A stretch of DNA of 49,067 bases from Phallusia fumigata (taxonomy: Eukaryota > Chordata > Ascidiacea > Phlebobranchia > Ascidiidae): contig QXVZ01011778.1 in NCBI GenBank assembly GCA_008931825.1, forward strand, positions 1 to 49,067, written 5' to 3'. The translations under genes were made by a program, and so were the position numbers. This document shows positions 19,877 to 31,755 of the stretch, piece by piece. The notes under the pieces are model-generated. The model was not told where the DNA came from. It saw only the letters and a list, made by a program, of their open reading frames with translations, and did no database searches. Positions within the stretch are counted from its first letter, which is position 1. The number at the start of each line of letters is the position of its first letter.

Positions 19877-22800
19877 TTAACACACTTCCAGCAACCCGAT
19901 GACGTTTACACAAACTTTGCGAGGATTAAAACATCGACCTGCCATGCTCGATTCTCGATTGAAATATCCACCACGTTTGAAACTTATGACAAATCCGGTT
20001 TCGGCATCAATGGAAAGAGATCTAAGAGCAGTGGTTCCCGTTGATGTCATGTCAGTGGCAGCCACAATGTCACCGGATTCTGGGAGAAGATTTGAGAAGG
20101 CAGAAAGGTCAACAGTGTCAGTATTGAAACCGAAGTTGATTACGACAAGGTACGATTGTGTTCCAGTCATTTCACGGACAAACCTTCAAAAAACATAGAT
20201 TAAACATTAGCAAATTCAACTTTTTGTTCATCTGACAAAACTATTTTTCAGGTTGTTAACACCTAAATAGTTGGTTTTAACTAACTGTATATAAATCAAA
20301 TGCTATTAAACTGTAACCAACTCCTACAACAGTGTTACAAACAAGATTTTGCTTTTAGAAATTTTCATTTAAACTGTGTACAAGTTTAAGGGAAAAATAT
20401 TTCCATGTTCCTTTTAAAAAACTTTGTTATGATTCTGGTTTAGAAAAACAAAATAGCAATGATTATGCTGTTCTTCAAAAAGTTTTTCCCACATTATGTG
20501 TGGCAGCTTGGTGTAGGGGTATTAGACCAATAAACTAATACTTACACAATAGAATTCTGGGTTGATGTTACTACGCACAACCAACCACGTAGAAAAGTGA
20601 CTTCTGTTCTCAGTTGTAGCAACTTCTGATACATCGATAGCATTGATGTTTCACTTGCTTTTTCAGTCTAAAAAGTATTAAGAAACGTTTTTCGATTGGG
20701 CATTGTTTTTGCCAGTAAGGTTAACCTTCATGCACTCAAAAATTAACCCAAACTCTGATACTGGATATTTTACCTCGACATTCACAGTTTGATAATTTGG
20801 GTTGACCTCAAGCCATGGTGTGCAGTTGTAACAGAATCCAGCATTATCAGTGGTGTCCCATTGCATTGGTGTGCGCTCGGGGTCCCTAAAATCCTGTTGG
20901 CAAAAGTTGTCTTACAAAATTGCACTTATTACAACATCGAAAATAGTGAAAGAATGGGTGTGAGAAATCATTGCAACACAATTAAAGCATTTACCAAGCC
21001 AACATAGCTACAAAAAAGACACAATTGGTCATCGAGGTTTAAACACACTGTCGCTACACTGTTATTAACAAATCATAATTTGATTGACCAAGTTAAAGAA
21101 CAATTTCAAGTTAGCTTACTTCTGGAGCTGTTATGCTGTTGTCCTCCATTCCAATTTCTTCTCCATAGTAAATGCCTGGTGTCCCTGACAGTGTAAGAGT
21201 GAGGAATGAAGTGCACCTTGCTCGATTTCCACCGAGACGTGTCACCAGTCGGGAGTTGTCATGGTTACCAACCTGCATGAATTGAAACAATTTTTTCAGT
21301 GCCCAAAAAAGTATGTCATTTTTTTAACTGCTTAAAGGGTAGAAAGAAAATTATTAAAAAGGCAGATTTTAATGTAGAAAAAGCTTCAGTATCTAAAATT
21401 ATGTTTTAGATTTCACTGTTGTATGTATGGTACACATTACTAGGTTCAGATATGTAGTGGTAACATCCTAAACTGTTTTACCGACATTGTCTTACAAAAA
21501 GTTTTATTTATTTGATCAAATTATAAAATTAATTTATTTTGTAATTCCAAATTTGCTTAAAGAGGCCAGTCAGAATCAACCAAAAGGCCGTATGTAGTTC
21601 GGGGGCTTAACCTTAAGTACCCAGGTCCCTGTCTAAAGCCTATGCATTCATACAGTGTAGACGCCTTACCACCCAGTTAGGCCATCTCGATTGTGGCATG
21701 TTTTGCATCCACTTCAGCACAGTTGCTTCAATGCTTGTCCCCGTCCATGACATTGGGTCGTTACCAATGTCAATAAGCAGAAAATTCATGGGAAAATCGG
21801 CCTCCTCTTGCCAGTCGGTGCCGTAGTAACGCATTATGATGTCTATGTCATTGTTGTATACCTCAGTCTCCATGAATCTGGAAAGAAACAAGTGTATTGA
21901 ATGGGTTTTTTCTGTGAGGGACCTACAGCTGTTTTTTCTAAATTCAGGCACAGGGCTAGAAAAAATGAAAATTTCCCAGGAAACCAACAAAAATTTCCTG
22001 CCAATTTTTGGCAACTCCTCCAAGTTCTTGTTACAAAAACAAAAAATTTCCCTTGAGTAGGACCAATTTCCCGGGAAGGAGCTTCCCCATTTCCCCACTT
22101 TTTCCCACCATGTGTAAAAAATGCAAACAACAAGTCGACCATTGTTACCTGTACACTCCTGGCTCACTGCTGTACTTTTTCAATAAAATTCTCCATGAAG
22201 CCACAATGTCATGAATTCCGTCCTGATTTTCGGTGTAGTCGGGATACATGTTAGTGTAGGATGGCTGCAAATGTCAAGGAGCAGATTTCGAAAAAACTAA
22301 ATATATATAGTTGGTGATGTTTTTTTTCTGCCTTGTCAGATTAAAGACAAAGTATTAAATTTGTTAATTATAAGAAAGCTTGGCAAATTTGTCCTGTAGA
22401 TTATATTTTACAATGCATTTTTGTAATTTGGTTAAATCGGCCCAGTATTTATATCTTTTAAACAATACTTGTATTAAATTTAACCTAAAACACTGCCAAA
22501 ATTCATAGCACACTACATTAATCTCACCGGCATCGTATCATCTATGAGTGGGTTGTCACGTAAACCTTTTGACTCAAGCATAAAAGCAAGCGCATCACAT
22601 CGAAAGCCGTCCACCCCCATGTCCATCCAGTATGACAAAATATCCTAAACCAAAATTGAAAACATAGAACTTTATGATCACAAACTAATTTAAAAGATTT
22701 TGATTTTAAAGCACAAGACACAAACTTGTAGGATTTGAGGAATTTGATTTTGAGTTTAAAAATATACTTTTGTGGCATTTTTTATTGACATAGATTGATT

Positions 22801-25800
22801 CAATTACAAAATGCACAAAAAATTCTAGAATGATGTTGTATGTTATCTGCAAAACACTTTGGATGTATATGAATTGGATGCAACGTCGCACAGCTATTAT
22901 CTGCTTGGTGATAGTTTCAGTGCCTTGCTCAACTATGATTTCTTTCACCAAGCGAAATAAACTCAACTCAATCACAAGGCAAGCATGCCACTTACCTCAA
23001 GTTCTTGAAGAACTTTATCATTTCTGAGGTTCAAATCTGGCTGCTCTTTGTAGAAAGCATGGTAGTAAAACTGATTGCGGTCATTGTTCCATTCCCAAGC
23101 AGAAGGCTCAACATCAGAAAAAACACTTTGCTGAAAAAATATTTAATTTTACATCTTACCATTTTTGGCAATGTTGGGGTACTTCTATTCTCGAAAGTTT
23201 TCTCACATGAAACAGCAAATAAGTTCAATAACAAAAAAAATTTATTATTCACAAGCGTAAATTGTGAAAACAATTTTCAAAATTTTTTTAAATTACATGA
23301 AAATACAGAACTTGGTTTTTGGTAAGATTTGACCTTGAAAAAAGACTTTGGTTTTTTAGATAATATGTATGCTTTTGAAACAGTTACTCATACCCAGTTG
23401 TTTGGTATTCCTTTTGAAGTTCCATTGGTGCTGTTCACCCAAATGTAGTAATCCTTGTACTGGAGGTAATCGGGGTGGGTAGGGTCAGAACTTGCGTTGA
23501 ACCACCTGTGCTGGTCACTGGTATGGTTTGGTACAAAATCCATTATCAACTTCATACCTGGAAACAAAGACTATCATATGTGAACAAATGCTGCGATTAT
23601 GAGCTGTACATCTAACCAATGAATGTTTATTCTGGCTACTTACCAAACCTATGTACATTAAGGAATTCCTTCAATTTACTTTGGGTCCAGTGGGTAAGAG
23701 CAATGCCGCTCAAGTTTCTTGCTTGGGGAAACGCAAGTGACCGAGACAAGATTAGAACCTACAACCTTGTGAGCACAAGGTAGTCAAACTAACCACTCGG
23801 CCACCTTGGTGGCATAGTTTTTATCTGCTGTGTTTACCACATCACACATATTTATGATTTTCACCTCTATCATGTAGATCAGTGATGAGCTCCTCCATGT
23901 CGTTGAGTGTTCCGAATGTTGGCCAGATCTGCCGGTAATTCGAAACATCATACCCATTATCCTTTTGAGGAGAGTCATACACTGGATTGAGCCAAACTGT
24001 TTCGATTTTGAGGTCATCACCCAAGTAAGCCAGCTTGTTTCTGATTCCTGAAAAATAAGTTTGTGTTTGAGAGGCAAAAGGTCTGGTTTGCAAGCGCAAC
24101 CTTGCATAAGGATGTTTTATTCACATGGCAATGTTTTTCTTTATTCATTGTCTAAATATATTAAAACTTTTCATATAAAATGGTACATAACCTGATAACC
24201 AATAGCCAGCGGTTTTGGACAATTTTAAAATACGTTTTTCGAATGCTTGCGACTTGGACAAGATGCTTAATTCCTAAAATACAAAAGCTTATTTTGTTGA
24301 GTTTGTCAAGCTCGGGCTTTCCTGTATGATTCAAAACTCGTTGCAAATGATTTTGTTTGACCGATTGACGATAAATAGTCGGATTAGTTTGACGAAATGG
24401 CATTTTCATCATGGTGAAATAAAAAGTCATTTCACGATCAATAAAATTTTACGATTCGACTCGTTGTTTAGTGGCTGAATGCTGCAACGGCGTATACCGG
24501 TGATTTTCAAACTGTGCGTTACTGCGTCTTTATAATTCAGCCAAGATTCGATGAACTTTACACAAAAAACACAAGCGATCAAGACAGGATTAGAACTAAG
24601 TTTGTTGTTACATTAAAATAACTTAAACGAACCGTTGATATCTCCGATTCCGTCGTTGTTCGAATCGGCGAATGACTTGGGGTAGATCTGGTAAATTGGG
24701 CTGGTCTGAAAGAACTTCTGGCATGCGGGGGACACGGCGATGAGTGCTATCACCATCGATAAGAGTGCCAGGATAGTTAGAATCACGCAAGCTGTCAGAA
24801 TGTTTCGGGCCCATACGAATTTCTTCTGTCGGGAATATTTGAGCAGAACTTCCTTCGGCATTCCTGTTGAAAGGAATGATTTTAGTGCTATTGCGACGAT
24901 ATCCATTGCCAGCAAGTGAAGTAAAATCAATTAAAAACATAACTAACAGAGAGCTTGTGCATAGTGAATACATTTTCATGCAAACGTTTTCACAATCATT
25001 GTTGTCATCGTCGGTTCATATTACACAATGTTTTCATACATACAAGCTCTCTGGCAGTTATGTTTTTAACTGTATTACTTCTCAAGTCTAGTGCAAGCCC
25101 GTCAAAGTAACATGGTTACGTGTTTCTTATTGTGCTTTTCGGCGCCCTGATGCGGCCTAATTTTGATTTTCCAAGAGCGTCGCACAATCATTCCATATCG
25201 TAGCAGAACTGTTTTTGCATCAATAAATACAACTTTGATAATAAGCGTATTAATCAAGTCCAGCCAACTTTTTCTAAGGAGTCGCATCGAAAAAAGTTTG
25301 AAAGACACTGGTATAACTAAAACATTTAAAGGTTAAAGATAGAAACCGATGTTTTTGTGTATACTTTGCGATTGCATTTTCAACTTGGGTTGTGCCAGTT
25401 CTGTTTAAATAATTGGTGGTGTGATGGTGTTTGCTTCGATCAAAAACAAGTCAAACATTAACGCGCCGTGACTTGCGTGCAGGGGTTAACTTATGTATAT
25501 GTGGGTATGTAACATGTTGTCAGATTAAAATTCAACACAACGTACAAGAACTTGTCGCACTACTCTCAATCATGTTAGTTTAAGGGAACACCAAGCGCTT
25601 TATAACAGGGCTCCCCAATTTTTAAGTTTTGGACCCCCGTCTAATTTATTAAATGCGGACCGTCGAGTTGACAGTAATAAACTGTTATTCACATGTTTTA
25701 CCGAAACAACAGCGCACAAAAACATCATAAACAAACATTTCGAAATGGTGTAGTCGCTACCCCCAATTTTCGAAAGCTTTGCTTTTAGCTTTTATGATGC

Positions 25801-26089
25801 GTCTACGATAGCAGTTTGTGCGTTATTTTTGCCAACTTTTTTGTCAATCGTCCAAAATGTTTAACCACTTGACGATTAAATAAATGGTTGCAGCCATGTG
25901 GGGTTAAATATAAGGTGATTTTTACGTTTTTGCTTAACGTCGTTTTCAATTCTAATCATTCCTACCAGCGTATGGTCCATCGTGCATCGGTTTCAGATCC
26001 TCGCGGTTGCCATTGACTTCGACTGTGACGTCACTATTTGATGGCGTCACTTGGTCGCTGTCCGAGTCGTAAGCATCGTTTTTAGACAT
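19877..26089 (-). CDS. SLC3A1: SLC3A1/rBAT-type heavy chain of heteromeric amino-acid transporter
   Basis: rBAT is a type II membrane glycoprotein that pairs by disulfide with b(0,+)AT to carry cystine and dibasic amino acids. Exons in gene order: 25966-26089, 24633-24863, 23865-24047, 23394-23557, 22996-23130, 22528-22644, 22149-22264, 21670-21877, 21120-21272, 20774-20893, 20546-20667, 19877-20183. They join in phase to 659 residues (human 685). Residues 1-56 are cytoplasmic and acidic, then PYAGMPKEVL as in human. One membrane helix spans about 57-84. Cys89 in SPACQKFF matches the rBAT cysteine that links to the light chain. A GH13 alpha-amylase-like domain follows (SPIYQIYPKSF, DFVPNHTSDQHRWF, GVDGFRCDA, RFMETEVY, GNHDNSRLVTR, GTPGIYYGEEIGM). 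The end, GRCFNPRKVCVNVIGLLEVC, matches the rBAT-specific C-terminal extension with its cysteines. This separates it from SLC3A2 and from insect maltases. Confidence 0.95.
21951..22112. mobile_element. hAT-like MITE (CAGGGCTAG family), second copy
   Basis: Starts CAGGGCTAGAAAAAATG and ends TTTTTCCCACCATG, matching the element at 10454-10609 across its length, with TTTCCCGGGAAGGAGC in common. It lies in an SLC3A1 intron. Flanking octamers do not match, so the insertion is older or the edges have decayed. Confidence 0.65.
22880..22965 (+). repeat. Dispersed repeat family D copy in an SLC3A1 intron
   Basis: Carries GCACAGCTATTATCTGCTTG and ATTTCTTTCACCAAGCGAAA, matching 48570-48670 (minus strand) closely and 17833-17925 more weakly. 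Confidence 0.5.
23655..23815 (-). repeat. tRNA-like SINE in an SLC3A1 intron
   Basis: On the minus strand it reads GCCACCAAGGTGGCCGAGTG (A box region), then ACAAGGTTGTAGGTTCTAAT with the B box, then TCGGTCACTTGCGTTTCC and a body ending in GACCCAAAG. This is one of the better-preserved copies and shows the tRNA-like head clearly. Confidence 0.7.
24928..25072. mobile_element. MITE family B copy in SLC3A1 intron 1
   Basis: About 145 bp with long inverted ends: AATTAAAAACATAACTAACA at the left and CTGGCAGTTATGTTTTTAAC at the right. It also has inner pairs around GAGAGCTTG / CAAGCTCTC. The shared core (TTGTTGTCATCGTC) is at about 24984-25012. Confidence 0.75.
25100..25315. mobile_element. hAT-type MITE family C copy in SLC3A1 intron 1
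   Basis: Contains CCAAGAGCGTCGCACAATCA, GCATCAATAAATACAACTTT, ATAATAAGCG and AGTCGCATCGAAAAAAG, ending with TTTGAAAGACACTGG. These match the copies at 34640-34853 and 40868-41087. A short related fragment lies at 24495-24545. Confidence 0.65.
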
Positions 26090-28860
26090 TTCAGTTTTCA
26101 AAAGCAGTCACTTTTAAGAGTTACACTAACTGAAGTCTGGGAAAACTGAGGAAGATGTTTTTTGCATGTAAATTTGCTTGAATTATGACTAAAACCTTTC
26201 GACACAAAACGAAATGTTTTCAAGAAAGCCAGCTAGTATCTCGTCTTTAGAAGAACGTTGTTGTTAACAAACACTAAAACCAAGAAGCGGTAATGCATCA
26301 AAAAGTTGTATTCTTGTCCGTTTTTGCAGTTTTTGGTGAAACTACGCTCAAATGGACTTGCTATATCAATACGAACTCCCAACACGTTTGTGTTGTGTCG
26401 AAAGTTTTTAACATTTTTTTTCTTTGAACCCTATAACATCTGCTGCGCCCCAACAAACTTAGCTGGTCATTGCCGTTTCTTACATCTGTTGTCTGGTTTG
26501 CGAAGTCTCGGCCGCTCCCAATAACTTTGGTTGAAGAACACTTTGCACTGTTACGTCACAAAAAGGTGCTCGTTGAGAGTTCGGGTTAACGATTGACGGT
26601 GAACAAACGTTTTTGCGCCACACGAACGAGCTCCCCTGCTGTTACGACACAATGGAATCAAAGTTTGCGTCTTTTGTTTGTTTTTTGGTGTGCACAAATC
26701 AGTTTTCTGCATTGTAAAGCTCCTGGTATGGTTTTGCACGCATTCTATTGCGGTTTTGTAAGTGATCACAGATTAACGGTTTTTGTGGCAAACGCAAAAG
26801 TACACCTGGTGTAAAAACTGTAACATTTTTTTGTTTGTCTTTGGATCAAGTTTAAAACTAAAAAAAAGGAATTTCTCAATTACTGCTAACTTTTCTGGGT
26901 ATATTATATTTAATAAATCAACTATTAAAAAAACATTGATAGACGAATGTTTTTGGTGTTGGAGTTCTTGCAAAAGTTGTTCGTGTTGAATTTTCAGCAC
27001 CCAGCAACAGGGCAATGTCCGAAAAACCCACTAAACAAACTAATCATCAAAATTGTCGCATGATTTCTGCTGCCCAGTCAGGGCAAATAACGTTGTGTTT
27101 GGGTAAATATTTGTTTTTCTCAGCATTTTTGTAAAGCAGTTTATTCGTGTGGTGCCGCTGCAGAGACACTTGTCTATTGTGTTCCTGTCACTAGGGCCGG
27201 ATAAACTGAGGGGCAGAGGGGAAACACCCCCTAAACCCCGAAAAACAAAAGGGGCGAAAAGGCAAAATTACAAAATTACAACTTTAATTTCTCAAGCATT
27301 TGTTAGCTTGTTATGCTACCAGGCAAAAACTTGTTTCGAAATGTTTTGGTAAACTTAAACGCTTAATATGTCCCTTCCTGCGGGCTGTAACTGTTTACAG
27401 AAAATCACATTACATTAAAAATTGACTTATGCAGTGTCTCTTGTTATCATGGACTTCGCTGAATTTCCACTTTATAGTTAAGTTGTTCTTGATAAGTGTA
27501 ATATTTCTATTTAGGTAGACCAGTGGTTCCAAACCTTTTTATTACTTGAAATCACTTCTTATCTAGTAGGGGAGGAATGAAAATGCATTAGATTTTTTCG
27601 TTTGTTTTTCATTTACAGCATTTTTTCGTCTAAACAGCTATCAAATCGCCCAAGCAACGAATCAAATCTTATTTGGAAATTCAGAAACCCCGCAAGAGCG
27701 GGGAAGAAAAATTCGAAAAGACTCATTGAAATGTTCCTCCCCACGGAAATCTTTAGTAAAAGGCGAAAGATTTATGCGTGTGAAGAGAAACCAGAGTAAC
27801 ATTCGAGAACCGTCGCTCCGTGCTGGTGCTCTGAGCATTTCTTCCGTTTGTGGTGCGCTGTCGTTGAATAGCTCATTATGCGCAGCTACATCCATCGACT
27901 ACCGGCGATCCAGTTTCCGCCATTTGATCTATTTTTTCGTGCACGACCGCCACCATGTCTTGCACTGTGACATCACAATGCTCACTGTCAGACAACAATG
28001 AATTTTGGAATTTAACCACTTACCTCAGCATAGCTTAAGTGTCCTGGCATTTTGTGTTGTTTTCTGATGAGAGAGTTTGTTTGGAAATGGGCGTATCTAA
28101 ATCAACTACTTGAGATGGGTTTGTTGTTGTGTGCCATCTTCATATTTATGTTGCGATAACTGCCCACTATATAGCTGTGTACGTTTCAGGTTTTCCGTAG
28201 TTGTAGCCTAAAGAAATTTGATTTTACGGATGGCCTGGTTATATAGACTTTTGAAAATGGTCGACAATGAGCTGCACCTATCCTTTTTTTGCCATTATTG
28301 TCGATTTCAAACCAACGTTATGTTTCTTAAAGCTCGTCAGGCAGTCGAGTGTATGGAAAAGGCTTGACAAGCTCAGCATTTAACTTTTGCTTGTCTATTT
28401 TGACGTAAACCCCAGTAAACAATCAGCTGTTAGCTTTATCTAACTTCACTTGTCAACTTAAAATGTTTGTCCAATTCATTCAAGAACCCTTCCCTTTAAA
28501 GCTTTGCCAAGTCGGTTATTCTTAAGCCCTTCCCGCAAAGCACACTTGAAAACGACAAAATACTCCCATCGATACCGCATGATTACAGATGGCATGGACT
28601 TGTGTAGTTTTAGATGAAGTGGAACGCTTCAATTCGGCCGCCACTTCCTATTTGCCCACGGCTAAGTGACTGTCCACGCGACAAAGTAATTGCTAGCGAT
28701 GGCTGCGTAGATACCAAGAAGTTTCGGTAGTTATGTGATAGCGGGCTTATTTCAATGTGTGTACAAAGCAAGATATTTGGGTTGAGTATTGATATATTCG
28801 TATTTGTAAGTAGTTTTTGTCGAGGTATTTTGACGGATAATTTTTTGGAAAATTGAGTAT
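26090..28860. other. Intergenic stretch upstream of SLC3A1, no confirmed gene
   Basis: It should contain the SLC3A1 promoter, but I cannot point to a specific element. Open frames at 26306-26524 and 26593-26814 look random. A MITE-like end starts at 27521. Two weak coding hints lie at 27880-28060. One is a plus-strand ATG in a strong context (GCCACCATG, ATG at 27955). The other is a minus-strand start encoding MPGHLSYAE followed at once by the perfect donor GTAAGT. Neither leads to a convincing next exon. Confidence 0.45.
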
Positions 28861-28861
28861 A

Positions 28862-28960
28862 CAATTTACGGTTTTAATAGTCTAAATAGGAAGATACATT
28901 GCAATACTTGTGTGTTTCTGATGATAACAACAGCGTTTGTCGAAACATCTTCTCATTGAG
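28862..28960. mobile_element. MITE family A fragment
   Basis: Reads TTACGGTTTTAATAGTC, then AATAGGAAGATACATTGC, then GATAACAACAGCGTTTGTCG, the left half of the family seen intact at 32320-32450 and 37535-37672. The right half is missing. The left 51-bp array starts just beyond it. Confidence 0.6.
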
Positions 28961-28994
28961 ACCATTTTGGTTAAACGCACAAAGCTGCAACAGG

Positions 28995-29180
28995 GGTTGT
29001 GACATTTTTTCGCACAATGTGCGTAAAAATGTGCGCGCACATTTTGTGCACATTTTGTCGAAAATGTGCAAGCACCGAAATGTGCGCGCACATTGTGTGC
29101 ACATTTTGTCGAAAATGTGCAAGCACCGAAATGTGCGCACACATTTTGTGCACATTATATCGAAAATTTTTACGGGCATA
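28995..29180. repeat. Left array of 51-bp tandem repeats
   Basis: About three 51-bp units, each beginning ATGTGCGCGCACATT and containing GTGCACATTTTGTCG and AATGTGCAAGCACCGAA. The third unit is degenerate. The array is full of the palindromes TGTGCGCGCACA and TGTGCACA. Because 51 is divisible by three, every frame gives open, repetitive peptide sequence, so the open frames here should not be taken as genes. It is an inverted relative of the array at 30285-30530. Confidence 0.85.
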
Positions 29181-29470
29181 ATGTTTCAAATGTGTGTAAG
29201 AGTGTGGCGAGTGTGAATATTAACAGGTGTTCCCCCAATAACAAAATGACGATTTTGGGCTGATTAAAAACGACATGCTCTTTGTAGAATAAGGTATCGC
29301 CAATGTCGCCAATGTACCGTTTGATCACAGCCTAAAAAATAGAGGTTTAATCAATTACAGTCAGGGACTTTATTGAAATATTAATTCGGGTAGAGTGGAT
29401 ATTTGCTGTATAGTTTTGATGAGGAAGAAACGTGAATATACTACAATAACTTGTTTTATTGCCTTTACAC

Positions 29471-29790
29471 CAGTGGTTCTCAAACTTTTTTAAATTATTT
29501 GCACAACGGACCCCCTGCAGTTTTTTCGATGACTCGCGGTTCACTTTAACTCAAATAATTTTTACTTCATAACTCCACACCCGCAACGCTTTGTGTAAGC
29601 CACAATCGCATCCACAAAGCAAGCATTGTCACTAAGGCCACAATCAATGCTGCGTATAAAACGTACACCCGTAATGTATCTGTAGTCACGCTAAATAACA
29701 TCGACCAAGTGAGACCAAAGTCGCTTTGCGGTCCCCCTAAAATTGCCTTACGGACCCTGAGATTTTACTCGTTTTTAACGGTATGTTTTA
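29471..29790. mobile_element. hAT-type repeat remnant
   Basis: Starts with CAGTGGTTCTCAAACTTTTT, a classic hAT terminal sequence, followed by AACGGACCCCCTGCAG. A second purine/pyrimidine block (CGGTCCCCCTAAAATTGCC, TTACGGACCCTGAG) lies about 250 bp further on. The right terminus is not clear. A similar phrase (TTTTGGACCCCCGTC) is at about 25630. Confidence 0.45.
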
Positions 29791-30284
29791 ACGTTCATAA
29801 TTTTAAGCGCATTATTGTTTGGCGTTTCATCATATTTGGTCGATTTTACTGAACAAAGTATTGACCGTTCATGAAAAACAAACGCCTTTGGGGTACCTAA
29901 TGGGTGATAAAGTTGAAAGGAGGTACATTTACGATTAATATCGTTGTAAACAAAATTTGAATATGGTCACCTGATCACCTTATGATTAGCCCATACGGCT
30001 TGGATTTTAACAATGGTGGCAGTTGTAAAAATATAATTATGTGACAGATGTGCTTTCTTAATTTTTGTGCCGTAAAGTGTGTACTTTCACCCAAATATTA
30101 TGTCCGAAATTCAGGGTTTTACCTACAAAAAGTTGTAGTTTTAAAGTATTGGTCCAAACTTAATGTAGTTGTAAATTTTCAGCGCCTAAATCCCAGTAGA
30201 TCAAAAGATATTTAATGATATGTTTGTTTGCGGGGGCGTGCGAGACGCTTTTTAGTATAGAAGCTCTTGGTCACACACCTAGGT

Positions 30285-30530
30285 ACACAATGCGCACATT
30301 TTTCCATCTGCACATTTCGTGCACATTGTGCACATATACCGCGTGCACATTTTTCCATCTGCACATTTCGCGCACATTGTGCACATTATCCGCGCGCACA
30401 TTTTTCCTCCTGCACATTTCCCGCACAATGTGCACATTATCCGCGCGCACATTTTTCCGCCTGCACATTTCGCGCACATTGTGCACTTTTTACGTGTGCA
30501 CATTTTCGCGCACAATGTGCGAAAAACGTT
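30285..30530. repeat. Right array of 51-bp tandem repeats
   Basis: Four 51-bp units of the type GCGCACATTTTTCC-xx-CTGCACATTTCGCGCAC then ATTGTGCACATTATCCGC, plus a partial fifth, with few differences between units. Read on the minus strand, a unit starts ATGTGCGCGCGGATAATGTG and aligns with the units at 28995-29180. The outer end of each array also carries a matching TTTTTCGCACA-TGTGCG motif and a C/G-rich tag. The overlapping open frames are artefacts of the 51-bp period. Confidence 0.85.
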
Positions 30531-31627
30531 CGCATCCCCGTCTCCAAAGCTGGTTGGTAAATCTGCTTTAAGAAGCTAAACCGTGCTCGTACAAAGCGCT
30601 ACCCGTGCCCATTGATGCGGTGTGCGACTTTTCATGGTGTTTGATTTTGTTTTTGTGTGTCTGTATACAGACTGGAAGTAGTACTGGTCGCTACCTCTGT
30701 TAGCAGTGAAGCCAATCTGGCTTACACTGCACAGGTTGTCATTGTGTGCGGCTTTTGTGGATGTGTTTTCAGCTGTTTTTCAGTTTTGGTTGCGATTGGT
30801 ACGTACTGATTTTGCGAGGCTAGAACAAGTTTCCAACCATACTTTTGAATACTCGATTGTGGCGAAATTTGGAGGCTGTGTGCTGTATTTGATAAGTAAT
30901 GTCCAGCATTGTATGTACACAAACAATTACTACGTTTTTTTACTTTGCACTTTTTCAACGTTTTGATGGAAAACTTCGTTATGGTTTCCGCTCAAAGCTC
31001 GTTCGAAAACTCGCTTAAAGTGTAAAATGTGTTAATTGTGTTAGAGTTGCTGCATGCATAAACACTTAGGTTAGGTAGCTGACTATTTTGCTGCAATTGT
31101 AAGCTCCAATTGTAAAGTGTAATGTATGGATATGTGACAGCTGGATTTTGTTACAAGTATAAGAATGTGTGTCAAATAGGTTTAGTAATGCCCTCAGTTT
31201 GTAAATGTTAGCTATTATAAAGTACTTTGAAAAATGCCTAAAATGAGCGTTTTACACGAAACAAAGCCACTATTACGTTACAAAAGAATGGATTTGTATT
31301 TCTGCCCAATTCTTTTCATGCCCAAGATGACCTCAGTTTGTGAATAAAAAGCTTTTTTGAGGTATCGCGAATTGTCTATAACGAGACATTAAAAAACAAC
31401 GCATGGATTTTACATTAGCAACCAGTTTTCCTGCACAGCTTCCCTGCGACCGAATTAAAAGTTTGTGGGTTAAAGTGAAGATAAGACAAAGAACTGTTGT
31501 GTTTTTGAGTAACGTTGAAACTCGCGGTTTTTGTAATGTTAGAAGCACGATCAAATTGCTGCCTCTTGACGAGCTAAATGGCAGCGGTTAGAACACAAGT
31601 TACTGACAGAATACAGTTCAGCTAAAT

Positions 31628-31755
31628 CAAAAAAACTGCCAGAGAGCTGGTATGTAGTAAATACATTGTAATGCAAACGTTTCAACAATCGCTGTTGTCA
31701 TCATCAATGCATATGTGTTCATTGTATACAAGCTGACAGTTATGTTTTGAATAAG
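31628..31755. mobile_element. MITE family B copy
   Basis: Left end AAAAAACTGCCAGAGAGCTG, right end ACAAGCTGACAGTTATGTTT, with the core CGCTGTTGTCATCATC in the middle (31678-31707). Same palindromic plan as 24928-25072. Confidence 0.7.

Noticed and set aside
21640-22167. 175-residue continuous minus-strand open frame as a single exon
   Set aside because: It merges SLC3A1 exon 8 and the intron with an inserted MITE. rBAT homology begins only at 21877, with a clear acceptor and matching phase there.
28874-29263. Several overlapping long open frames on both strands over the left repeat array
   Set aside because: The 51-bp period is a multiple of three, so a unit without stops keeps all frames open. 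The peptides are Cys/His/Ala repeats with no family likeness.
28995-30530. CRISPR array
   Set aside because: The repeats are contiguous tandem units without unique spacers, and the genome is animal.
30215-30579. Open frames of up to 118 residues over the right repeat array
   Set aside because: Same cause: 51-bp tandem repeats read in several frames on both strands.
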